This document shows positions 1-6,175 of a stretch of 10,783 nt of DNA, one piece after another (positions within the stretch are counted from its first letter, which is position 1; each line of letters begins with the position of its first letter). The notes below the pieces were generated by a model that was not told the origin of the DNA, ran no database searches, and was given only the letters and a program-made list of their open reading frames with translations. Both the position numbers and the translations under genes were made by a program. The stretch spans positions 1 to 10,783 of the forward strand of contig CAUAWV010000054.1 in assembly GCA_958433005.1 (NCBI GenBank). Reading direction: 5' to 3'. This DNA is from an uncultured Collinsella sp. GTDB lineage: Bacteria; Actinomycetota; Coriobacteriia; Coriobacteriales; Coriobacteriaceae.

Positions 1-136
1 CAATATTCGATTGCAGAGTAAAATAGCTGTCCAACAAAGCCCCTCAACAAAATAAAGCGAGCAACAAACAGCCTCAATAATACGATAACCCTAGTAAAAA
101 GAATGACAACGCCGATGATTCCGTCAACGAAAGCGA

Positions 137-235
137 GAACCCGTCAGCGCGAGCAAGGTGCCTTGAAAGACGAGGGCATTGACCTTATGGTCATGCCCGA
201 AGGCTTGAAAGGCAGATTGCCGCGCTGACGGGTTC
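137..235. repeat. 100-nt imperfect palindrome / long hairpin
   Basis: The outer arms 137-151 and 221-235 are perfect 15-bp reverse complements. Inside them GCAA (153-156) pairs with TTGC (217-220), TGCCTT (159-164) with AAGGCA (209-214), and an apical hairpin pairs GGGCA/TGACC (174-184) with GGTCA/TGCCC (189-198) around a TTAT loop. A roughly 9 x 10 nt internal loop separates the last two stems, and CTTGAAAG occurs in the same orientation in both arms (163-170 and 204-211). It lies just past the 3' end of rnpB. No T-run follows on either strand, so it is not a standard intrinsic terminator. It could be a dispersed palindromic repeat, a structured RNA or an rnpB 3' processing or termination element. 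The structure is read directly from the sequence; the role is unknown. Positions 1-136 are AT-rich and show no supportable gene. Confidence 0.7.
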
Positions 236-251
236 GCAGCGTCAACAAAGT

Positions 252-613
252 GCCAAGTGGGCCGATAAGCCGGGTTCTGTCGTGAACGGTCATTTATCTT
301 GTCTGCACGTTACCGTGCAGCTCCACGCACGCTACCCGAACGCGGACCGGGCCGGCCCATAGCGTTCCTATTCGCGCTTGCTCCGGATGGGGCTTGCCAA
401 GCCGCCGTGTTGCCACGACGCTGGTGGTCTCTTACACCACCGTTTCAGCTTTTCCCTTTACGCCTTGCGACGCAGGTGGGAGTCTTCTTTTCTGCGGCGC
501 TTTCCGTCGGATCACTCCGCCCGGCCGTTAGCCGGCATCCCGCCCTCTGGAGCCCGGACTTTCCTCACGCGTACCGCAAGCAGTACATCGCGCGACCGTC
601 TGGCCCACTCAGC
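252..613 (-). ncRNA. rnpB: RNase P RNA (bacterial class A)
   Basis: This is the catalytic RNA of ribonuclease P, which with the protein RnpA removes 5' leaders from pre-tRNAs. On the minus strand the 5' universal segment GAGGAAAGTCCGGGCTCC is at 566-549 and the matching 3' segment ACAGAACCCGGCTTATC at 280-264; together they form the conserved P4 core. The ends were set by helix P1: 613-602 pairs with 263-252 over 12 bp, two of them wobbles. That gives about 362 nt, normal for class A. The internal blocks GAAACGGTGG and GTAAGAGACCACC are also typical. No protein ORF here is credible. The gene stands alone, with its own promoter just upstream. The exact 3' end is uncertain because no T-run terminator follows. 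Confidence 0.96.
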
Positions 614-621
614 AGTGCAAG

Positions 622-648
622 AGTGTAGCACACCGCCGCCACAGGCAA
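622..648 (-). promoter_or_regulatory. rnpB promoter, extended -10
   Basis: On the minus strand TGC-TACACT forms an extended -10 element, with the hexamer at 622-627 and the TG at 630-629. A weak -35 (TTGCCT or GTTGCC) lies at about 643-649 with a 15-16 nt spacer. The predicted start at about 615 coincides with the 5' end of RNase P helix P1 at 613, which supports the call. Confidence 0.65.
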
Positions 649-697
649 CGGCACAACACAAGCGCTCGACACGATAAACCAAGAAGCGCCCATGCGC

Positions 698-812
698 TAC
701 AATAATCCCGTCGATGGGCAACGTTGTCAGTCGAGACGCGACCGCGCTCCGCACCCCTCCGTCTACTCGGTGCGTTCCCGCCTCCTCCCCGAGGCGGGAT
801 GTCGGCTTTTTT
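698..812 (+). ncRNA. possible short RNA with terminator, role unknown
   Basis: A -10-like TACAAT is at 698-703, though no good -35 precedes it. A GC-rich hairpin (777-784 CCCGCCTC paired with 791-798, 6-nt loop) follows, with a T6 run at 807-812. The 8 nt between stem and T-run make it an imperfect terminator. An additional stem CGCACC/GGTGCG lies at about 750-774. No ORF with a ribosome binding site is present and no known RNA family was recognised. It is divergent from rnpB and convergent with rpsA, so it would be an orphan transcript of about 100 nt. It may simply be spacer DNA with a stray terminator. Confidence 0.28.
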
Positions 813-877
813 CATGCACCGACAATTCAATAGCCTGTGGACAGCCCGGCAGCATTGCGCATCTCGGTGCCAAATGC

Positions 878-912
878 AAAAAGGGACCCGTCCATTACGG
901 ACGGATCCCTTA
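878..912 (-). terminator. rpsA intrinsic terminator
   Basis: Arms 882-893 and 899-910 form a 12-bp stem with one mismatch or wobble and a 5-nt loop. On the minus strand the stem is followed by TTTTT (882-878). It starts 24 nt after the rpsA stop. Confidence 0.9.
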
Positions 913-935
913 AAACAAGTGATCGTCAAACCGAT

Positions 936-2102
936 TTACTCGGCGTCAGTCTCCTCGTCCTTCTTCTCGGAAGGCAGCGGGGTAACCTCGATCTCGACGC
1001 CCAGAGTCTCAGCAGCGGACTTCATGGACAGGGAGATACGACGACGGTCGAGGTCGATCTCCATGACCTTGACCTGAACCTTGTCGCCCACGTGGGTGAC
1101 CTGAGAAGGCTGATCGACGTGCTTGTTGGCCATCTCGGAGATGTGCACCAGGCCCTCGATGCCCTCGCCCAGATCGACGAAAGCGCCGAACGGGACAAGC
1201 TTGGTCACAGTGCCCTCGACGATAGCGCCGACGGGGTACTTCTTGACCAGTGCGCGCCACGGATCCTCGGTGGTCTGCTTGAGACCCAGGGAGATGCGCT
1301 CGCGGTTGAGATCGACGTCGAGAACCTCGACCTCGACCTCCTGGCCGACCTTGACAACCTCGGAAGGATGGTTGACGTGGTTCCAGGAGAGCTCGGAGAT
1401 GTGGATGAGGCCGTCGATACCGCCGAGGTCGACGAAGGCGCCGAAGTCGACGATGGAGGAAACGGTGCCCTGGAGACGCATGCCAGACTTGAGCTTGGAC
1501 AGGATCTCGGAGCGCTCGGCCTTACGGGACTCCTCGAGCACGACGCGACGGGAGAGGACGACGTTGTTGCGGTTGCGGTCCATCTCGATGACGCGAGCCT
1601 CGATGCGGGTGCCCATGTAGGAGGTGAGGTCCTTGACGCGACGGAGGTCGACGAGGGAAGCGGGCAGGAAGCCGCGCAGGCCGATGTCGAGAATCAGGCC
1701 GCCCTTGACAACCTCGATAACCTCGCCCTCGACGTTCTCGCCGGAGTTGAACTTCTCCTCGATGCGGTTCCAAGCACGCTCGTACTCGGCACGCTTCTTG
1801 GACAGGACCAGACGACCGTCCTTGTCCTCCTTCTGGAGAACCAGAGCCTCGATGGGATCACCGAGTGCAACGATGTCTGCAGGGTTAGCGTCCTTGCGGA
1901 TGGACAGCTCGCGGACCGGGATAACGCCCTCGGACTTAAATCCGATGTCAACGAGCACCTCGTCATGCTCGATCTTAACGACAGTGCCGTTAACGAGATC
2001 GCCCTCATCAAAGTCGGTAATCGTACCGTCGATGAGGTTGTTCATCTCCTCCTCGTTGACATCGTCAAGAGAGAAAATGGACGAGTTCTGAATCTCACTC
2101 AA
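936..2102 (-). CDS. rpsA: 30S ribosomal protein S1
   Basis: S1 is an RNA-binding protein that helps the 30S subunit bind and unfold mRNA at initiation. The 388-residue product carries four S1 (OB-fold) domains at about residues 34-103, 121-186, 207-275 and 292-361. The last two have the strong signature DFGAFVDLGGIDGLIHISEL and its close copy PFGAFVDLGEGIEGLVHISE. The C-terminus is an acidic tail (EKKDEETDAE). The four-domain form is usual in actinobacteria and shorter than the six-domain E. coli protein. The start is a TTG at 2102-2100: an in-frame TAG lies only 21 nt upstream, AAAGGGG sits 7 nt before the TTG, and the first ATG would be codon 20. It is a single-gene unit divergent from the HAD gene and has its own terminator. 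Confidence 0.95.
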   Translation of the reverse strand: MSEIQNSSIFSLDDVNEEEMNNLIDGTITDFDEGDLVNGTVVKIEHDEVLVDIGFKSEGVIPVRELSIRKDANPADIVALGDPIEALVLQKEDKDGRLVLSKKRAEYERAWNRIEEKFNSGENVEGEVIEVVKGGLILDIGLRGFLPASLVDLRRVKDLTSYMGTRIEARVIEMDRNRNNVVLSRRVVLEESRKAERSEILSKLKSGMRLQGTVSSIVDFGAFVDLGGIDGLIHISELSWNHVNHPSEVVKVGQEVEVEVLDVDLNRERISLGLKQTTEDPWRALVKKYPVGAIVEGTVTKLVPFGAFVDLGEGIEGLVHISEMANKHVDQPSQVTHVGDKVQVKVMEIDLDRRRISLSMKSAAETLGVEIEVTPLPSEKKDEETDAE

Positions 2103-2417
2103 AGGTGGACCCCTTTCGAACTACGGGGCCCCGATTGCTAGGACCTACAGAAGGGTGCGACAAGCACACAACGTTTAGGAACACTCGGGAGCCGACAGAT
2201 ACTAATGTGACGCTTATGCAATCACGTTCGTATAGGTTACGGGGAAATGAGTTCGATTTCAAGCGTGAACTGCCATTTTTTACTCGTATGGAGACTTTTT
2301 CGCAATCTTGTGAACGACTGTCTCCACAAGCTGACGATAAGCAGTTGGGCATACGGCTTTGGAGTAAAGTATCCCAAGCCAACGATTCTGGAACGATTTT
2401 TCGAGAAAGGTGCCCGC
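2103..2417. other. divergent intergenic region, rpsA / HAD gene
   Basis: This 315-bp region must hold the promoters of both flanking genes, but I see no convincing -35/-10 pair on either strand. It contains the rpsA Shine-Dalgarno (AAAGGGG, minus strand, 2116-2110), a palindrome CGGGGCCCCG at about 2126-2135, and an inverted repeat CTTGTG...CACAAG at about 2307-2331. The open frame running back from the HAD gene to 2247 does not look like coding sequence. Confidence 0.5.
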
Positions 2418-3176
2418 GTGCTCAAAGCAGTCGTTTTCGATATGGACGAAACGCTTCTTAGCATCAACCTCAACGCGTTCATCCTTCGATATTTTAAGGA
2501 TGTCTCTTCGATGCTCGCGGATATCGGGCGCCGCAGCCGCGGTGGCACGATGGCACGCCTCGGCACCATCCTGGTCGACCTCAACGCCAATCGCCGCAGC
2601 AGCACGGACAATCGCACCAATCTTGAGTTCTACCAAGAAGAGGTTGAGCGCCGGTGCGGCATTTGCCTCTCGGACCCACTCATCTACGAGGCGTTTACCT
2701 ACTACGATCGTGAAGTCCTGCCGTACAAGAACGATGACATGATCAATGCGAAAGCCATGCCGGGCGCACACGCCGCGCTCCAGGCCGTACAGGACGCAGG
2801 ACTGCGTTGCGCGCTCTTTACCAACCCCAGCTTTCCTCAAGGCGCCATCGAGTGCCGCATGGGTTGGGGCGACATGGCCGACGCCCCCTTTGAACTCGTG
2901 ACGCACATGGGCAACGCCACGCGCTGCAAGCCCGATGCCACCTACTATCTAGAGCAACTGCAGGTCATGGGACTCGAGCCGCATGAGGTCCTCATGGTGG
3001 GCAACGACCCCAAGCGTGACTTCCCCAGCCCCGCCTGCGGTATCCAAACCGCCTATGTTGGCCAGGGAAAACCCGGCCGAGCCACCTGGTGCGGAACCAT
3101 GGAAGACTTCGCCCGCGATTTCAACGCCGTAGTAGAAGCCTTCTACGAACACCAAATAGCCGACGAACTGTCCTAG
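2418..3176 (+). CDS. HAD-superfamily hydrolase (phosphatase-like)
   Basis: The 252-residue product is a probable cytoplasmic phosphatase of the haloacid dehalogenase superfamily; the substrate cannot be read from the sequence. Motif I is DMDET at residues 8-12 (D8 nucleophile, D10 acid/base), motif II is Thr135 in LFTNP, motif III is Lys171 in KPD, and motif IV is GNDPKRD (D197, D201). The insert between motifs I and II is the right size for a helical C1 cap, so a phosphoglycolate phosphatase-like subclass is likely. The GTG start at 2418 was chosen because AAAGG at 2406-2410 precedes it by 7 nt and motif I follows within 8 residues, as is normal. The longer frame from 2247 would add an atypical 57-residue extension. 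Its stop shares CTAG with the convergent cyuA stop, with no terminator between them. Confidence 0.85.
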   Translation: MLKAVVFDMDETLLSINLNAFILRYFKDVSSMLADIGRRSRGGTMARLGTILVDLNANRRSSTDNRTNLEFYQEEVERRCGICLSDPLIYEAFTYYDREVLPYKNDDMINAKAMPGAHAALQAVQDAGLRCALFTNPSFPQGAIECRMGWGDMADAPFELVTHMGNATRCKPDATYYLEQLQVMGLEPHEVLMVGNDPKRDFPSPACGIQTAYVGQGKPGRATWCGTMEDFARDFNAVVEAFYEHQIADELS

Positions 3177-4492
3177 CACACTTGGGTTTTGCCGATCATG
3201 ATGTTGAGGATTTCGACGTCGGTGTCCTTCATGCCCACACGGCCCACGTAGCCCATGCTGGCGATTGTCTGCTCGACGGTATCCTGGATCAGGCCCTCGC
3301 CGGCACGGAAGCCACGGCCCTGCATGGCCATATCGTGGCCCAAAATCGCCGCATCGACGGCAGCGGAAATCTTGGCGGCACAGCTTGCCTTGGCGCCATC
3401 GCACACGATGCCGCCAACGTTGCCGAGTGTGTTCGAGACCGTCGCGCCAATCTGCTCGCGCGTACCACCGCACAGCCAGGTAATCGCAGCGCCGGCGCCG
3501 CACGCGGCACAAATAGCACCGCAAAACGCCGAGAGCGCACCAATATAGCTCTTGATATGCACAGCGATAAGATCGGACAGCATCACGGCGCGCACCAGGC
3601 GATCGTGGTCGCAGCGCAGATACTCGGCATACTCCATAACGGGCAGCGCGCAGGTAATGCCCTGATTGCCCGAGCCGCACACAATGGCGACCGGCAGCGC
3701 GCAGCCGTTCATGCGGGCGTCGGACCCGGCGGCTGCACGGGCGCGGGCACGGCAGGCGACGTCATCGGCACGTGCACCCAGCAGCGTACGGCCCACCTCG
3801 GCGCCCCAAGCGTGCGCCAGGCCCTCGGCACTGATCGCACCGTTCAGCTCAATCTGACGCTCAACGGCAGCGCGGGCGTCCTCAATGTCACCGTCCTCGA
3901 TAAAGTCGATGATAGACTCAATGCTCATAGGGGTGTCGGCGTTATCCGCCGCGCGCTCGGCCACCACGCGCTCCGCGCAGGCGGCACACTCCCCCGCCGA
4001 CTTACCGCATACCGGGATACCGTCGAGCGTATGGCATGTGACGTTGGTGTGGTGGTCGGTAATCTCGACGACCGCGGTATGGCCTCCGGCCGTGGCAGTC
4101 ACCTTGATGTAGAGGTTGGGCACACCCTCGACAAGCGACACATCGCAGTAGCCGGCGTCGGCGAGGAGCTCGGCCACGCGAGCACGGTCTTCATCGTCAA
4201 CGCTCTCGAGCACCTCGAGCGCGCTCTTAGCGTCTCCGCCCACGGCACCCAGCACAGCCGCGGCTTCGATGCCATGCATTCCGCCCGAGTTGGGCACGGT
4301 CACGCTCTTGACGTTCTTGATGATGTTGCCCGAGCAGGCAACGTCCATATGATCGGGTTCGCAACCGAGCGTCTGGCTCGCCAGCGCCGCTGCATAGGCA
4401 ACGGCAATGGGCTCGGTGCAGCCGAGCGCACAGACAAGCTCGCGGTTCAAAACATCGCAAAACGCGGTATCACGAAGGGAATCGGCAGACAT
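3173..4492 (-). CDS. cyuA: L-cysteine desulfidase (UPF0597 / CyuA family)
   Basis: The family converts L-cysteine to pyruvate, ammonia and hydrogen sulfide using a [4Fe-4S] cluster, without pyridoxal phosphate. The 439-residue product shows the family blocks ALGCTEP (22-28), SGNIIKNVKSVTVPNSGG (54-71), CGSGNQGITCALPV (272-285), CGAICAACGAGAA (324-336) and NTLGNVGGIVCDGAKASCAAK (354-374). Cys25 matches the position proposed as catalytic in the archaeal enzyme; Cys281, Cys324 and Cys331 are the likely cluster ligands. There is no signal peptide, so it should be cytoplasmic. The start ATG at 4492 has AGGAG 6 nt upstream. An L-serine deaminase-type activity is an alternative, since the folds are related. 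A cysteine transporter gene, often a partner, is not in view. The gene is Cys-rich (about 19), which suits an anaerobe. Confidence 0.85.
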   Translation of the reverse strand: MSADSLRDTAFCDVLNRELVCALGCTEPIAVAYAAALASQTLGCEPDHMDVACSGNIIKNVKSVTVPNSGGMHGIEAAAVLGAVGGDAKSALEVLESVDDEDRARVAELLADAGYCDVSLVEGVPNLYIKVTATAGGHTAVVEITDHHTNVTCHTLDGIPVCGKSAGECAACAERVVAERAADNADTPMSIESIIDFIEDGDIEDARAAVERQIELNGAISAEGLAHAWGAEVGRTLLGARADDVACRARARAAAGSDARMNGCALPVAIVCGSGNQGITCALPVMEYAEYLRCDHDRLVRAVMLSDLIAVHIKSYIGALSAFCGAICAACGAGAAITWLCGGTREQIGATVSNTLGNVGGIVCDGAKASCAAKISAAVDAAILGHDMAMQGRGFRAGEGLIQDTVEQTIASMGYVGRVGMKDTDVEILNIMIGKTQVC

Positions 4493-4528
4493 AGGTATCT
4501 CCTACTTATATAACGGGCTGGGCTCTCA

Positions 4529-4567
4529 AAAATAGTTAGTTCTTTTATTTGATAACAATGCATCAAA
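4529..4567 (-). promoter_or_regulatory. candidate cyuA promoter with dyad operator
   Basis: On the minus strand TTGTTA (4558-4553) and TATTTT (4534-4529) are separated by 18 nt, a moderate sigma-70-type match. A perfect 6-bp inverted repeat TTTGAT-N8-ATCAAA (4548-4553 and 4562-4567) covers the -35, the expected place for a repressor or activator site. The half-site resembles the FNR/CRP type (TTGAT), but the 8-nt spacing does not fit the usual 4. The regulator is unknown. Confidence 0.4.
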
Positions 4568-4652
4568 AACCGCAACCATGGTTCCGGCGGACGGCGCTCG
4601 AGCACAAATTGGCGGAATTATTCATGAGAAGCCGGTCTTGTTGCATGCTAAA

Positions 4653-4702
4653 GCGTTTGACCAAAAAACGCCCAAGCGTTTACGCAAAAGTCGCGCTATC
4701 AT
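4653..4702 (+). promoter_or_regulatory. rpiB upstream region with alternating repeats
   Basis: GCGTTT (4653-4658), AAACGC (4666-4671) and GCGTTT (4676-4681) lie in series. The middle copy can pair with either neighbour, with a 7-nt or 4-nt loop. TTGACC (4657-4662) is a good -35 but lacks a good -10 at standard spacing; TATCAT (4697-4702) is a fair -10 without a good -35. This is probably the rpiB promoter/operator region, with exact elements unclear. Confidence 0.35.
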
Positions 4703-4762
4703 GCAGTCGAACGCGGTAAAACCTTTAGCATTTGCGCCGCACAGACCAGAGAGGAACCATCC

Positions 4763-5230
4763 ATGAAGATCGGTATCGGTAACGACCACGCCGCCGTCGA
4801 GCTCAAGAACATCATCTCCGAGCACCTGAAGGAGCGCGGCTGCGAGGTCGTGAACTTTGGCACCGACACCTCCGAGAGCTTTGACTACCCCATCGCCGGT
4901 TACAAGGTGGGTAAGGCTGTGGCTAACGGCGACGTCGACCTGGGCATCCTGATCTGCGGCACTGGCGTTGGCATTAGCCTCGCTGCCAACAAGGTCGAGG
5001 GCGTGCGCGCTGTCGTTTGCTCCGAGCCCTTTAGCGCCAAGCTCTCCCGCATGCACAACAACACCAACGTGCTCGCCTTTGGCGCCCGCGTCGTGGGCTC
5101 CGAGCTCGCCAAGATGATCGTCGATGAGTGGCTCGACGCCGAGTTTGAGGGCGGCCGCCACGAGCGTCGCGTCAATCTCCTCAACGAAATCGACCAGACC
5201 CGCGGCCTTAAGGTCGTCGACGAGGCCTAA
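4763..5230 (+). CDS. rpiB: ribose-5-phosphate isomerase B
   Basis: The enzyme interconverts ribose 5-phosphate and ribulose 5-phosphate in the non-oxidative pentose phosphate pathway, in the cytoplasm. The 155-residue product has the full RpiB/LacAB pattern: GNDHAAVELK (6-15, phosphate-binding D8-H9), DYP (41-43), GILICGTGVGISLAANK (61-77, with Cys65 the catalytic base), RAVVCSEPFSA (82-92), SRMHNNTNVLAFG (95-107, with His98 for ring opening) and EGGRHERRV (129-137). The match to E. coli RpiB runs through most of the length, with a slightly longer C-terminal tail. ATG 4763 has GAGGAA (4751-4756) 6 nt upstream. It is a single-gene unit ending in a strong terminator. Allose-6-phosphate or LacAB activity is less likely because the active-site residues follow the RpiB type. 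Confidence 0.95.
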   Translation: MKIGIGNDHAAVELKNIISEHLKERGCEVVNFGTDTSESFDYPIAGYKVGKAVANGDVDLGILICGTGVGISLAANKVEGVRAVVCSEPFSAKLSRMHNNTNVLAFGARVVGSELAKMIVDEWLDAEFEGGRHERRVNLLNEIDQTRGLKVVDEA

Positions 5231-5256
5231 GCCGCTCAGCGCCACATGCCAACAGC

Positions 5257-5309
5257 AAGGGGCCCGCTCGGAGCACATGTCCGAGCGGGCCCCTTCTTAG
5301 TAGCTTTTT
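5257..5309 (+). terminator. rpiB terminator
   Basis: A perfect 16-bp stem (5257-5272 with 5280-5295) has a 7-nt loop and is followed by TTCTTAG and then TTTTT at 5305-5309. The T-run belongs to a small inverted repeat CTTTTT-GAAT-AAAAAG (5304-5319), which also gives the T-run for the opposing ndk terminator. Confidence 0.85.
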
Positions 5310-5311
5310 GA

Positions 5312-5346
5312 ATAAAAAGAGCGCCGCGGATGAAGTTCCGCGGCGC
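5312..5346 (-). terminator. ndk terminator
   Basis: A perfect 10-bp GC stem (5321-5330 with 5337-5346) has a 6-nt loop. On the minus strand it is followed by CTCTTTTTAT. It lies 40 nt after the ndk stop and faces the rpiB terminator. Confidence 0.9.
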
Positions 5347-5386
5347 CCAAGCCACACGCTAACAGCTTTAAGGAGTCAAAGCTGGT

Positions 5387-5791
5387 TTAGCCAAAGAAGC
5401 GCTTAATCTCGATTTCGGCGTTCTCCAGGCAGTCGGAGCCGTGGATCACGTTGGCGTTGACATCGACGGCAAAGTCGCCGCGGATGGTACCAGGAGCAGC
5501 GTCAAGCGGGTTGGTAGCGCCCATGAGTGTGCGCATCTTGGAGACAGCGGAGAGACCGGAAACGACCATCTTGACGACCGGACCGCTCGTCATAAAGTCG
5601 CACAGACCGCCAAAGAAGGGCTTGTCGGCCAGGTGAGCGTAGTGCTCCTCGACGGTAGCGCGCTCGAGCGTGGTCATCTCCATGCGCTCGATGACAAGGC
5701 CGCTACGCTCAATGCGAGCAACGATCTCGCCGATCTTGCGATCGCGCACGGCGTCGGGCTTAATCATGATGAAGGTCTTCTCGATAGCCAT
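5387..5791 (-). CDS. ndk: nucleoside diphosphate kinase
   Basis: Ndk transfers the gamma phosphate of ATP to nucleoside diphosphates through a phospho-histidine intermediate and balances NTP/dNTP pools. The 134-residue product is normal length. It has TFIMIKPDAV at 6-15 (Lys11 contacts phosphate), the GATNPLDAAPGTIRGDF block (91-107) and the active-site block NVIHGSDC (114-121) with His117 as the phosphorylated residue. The last position of the HGSDS motif is Cys121 in place of the usual serine. The start ATG at 5791 was chosen because GAAAGG lies 8 nt upstream and MAIEKTF is a typical N-terminus; the frame is open 14 codons further, but that overlaps the ribosome binding site. It has its own promoter and terminator. 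Confidence 0.96.
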   Translation of the reverse strand: MAIEKTFIMIKPDAVRDRKIGEIVARIERSGLVIERMEMTTLERATVEEHYAHLADKPFFGGLCDFMTSGPVVKMVVSGLSAVSKMRTLMGATNPLDAAPGTIRGDFAVDVNANVIHGSDCLENAEIEIKRFFG

Positions 5792-5854
5792 AAGGTAGCC
5801 TTTCAAGTAGGTTCGCGCGTGCCCAAGTCCCATTCCGGCACCCGCCTGGACTGC

Positions 5855-5883
5855 ATCATAACAGAGTTTTAGCTGCAGTTAAA
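5855..5883 (-). promoter_or_regulatory. candidate ndk promoter
   Basis: On the minus strand TTTAAC (5883-5878) and TATGAT (5860-5855) are spaced by exactly 17 nt. The -10 matches consensus at 5 of 6 positions; the -35 is weak. AT-rich sequence lies upstream. The predicted start at about 5848 leaves a leader of roughly 57 nt. Confidence 0.6.
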
Positions 5884-6090
5884 CAAAAAGCTGTTTATTG
5901 AATCGCTACAATTTATTAAAGCGCTCCATATGTGTCACTTCTGTTTCGAAGCCCGACTAGAGTACCATCTGACCGCCCATCAACCACATCGAACCGAGCG
6001 GACGGTCGGTTGCCGCCCGTGAACGCACCCCCTTCACAACCTGCCCAAAGGTCCTACAGAAGTTCTCGACAAGCCCCTCCCCCATGGCAA
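5884..6090. other. intergenic region, ndk / argH
   Basis: This stretch lies between the ndk promoter and the argH terminator. The left part is AT-rich; the rest is C-rich on the plus strand. The only structure I see is an inverted repeat AACCGA-N8-TCGGTT at about 5992-6011. No ORF has a ribosome binding site, and I see no supportable gene. Confidence 0.5.
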
Positions 6091-6121
6091 CAAAATACGG
6101 ACGCCCGCATCAGCAGGCGCC
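6091..6121 (-). terminator. candidate argH terminator
   Basis: On the minus strand a 9-bp stem with two G-U pairs (6121-6113 with 6108-6100, 4-nt UGAU loop) is followed by CGTATTTTG. It lies about 55 nt past the argH stop. The T-run is short. Confidence 0.55.
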
Positions 6122-6175
6122 CGCAAAGCAAAAACGATTTATCAATAAATGGTCAAAGCCGCTTCAGCCAAACCC

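Noticed and set aside
115..228. Plus-strand 37-codon ORF overlapping the long palindrome (ends GLKGRLPR)
   Set aside because: It has no good ribosome binding site, uses AGA codons and most of it lies inside the palindrome, so the open frame is more likely a by-product of the repeat.
299..628. 109-codon plus-strand ORF
   Set aside because: It lies on the antisense strand of RNase P RNA.
837..2141. 434-codon plus-strand ORF opposite rpsA
   Set aside because: It mirrors rpsA codons, is low in complexity (Leu, Asp, Val rich) and has no ribosome binding site; the S1 domains on the minus strand are unambiguous.
2247..2417. N-terminal extension of the HAD hydrolase
   Set aside because: The added 57 residues do not fit the HAD fold and a GTG with a proper ribosome binding site lies just before motif I.
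3089..4513. 474-codon plus-strand ORF opposite cyuA
   Set aside because: It is an antisense shadow of a clearly recognisable family on the minus strand.
5933..6022. Short plus-strand ORF beginning MCHFC near ndk
   Set aside because: It lacks a ribosome binding site and any downstream plus-strand gene to regulate.
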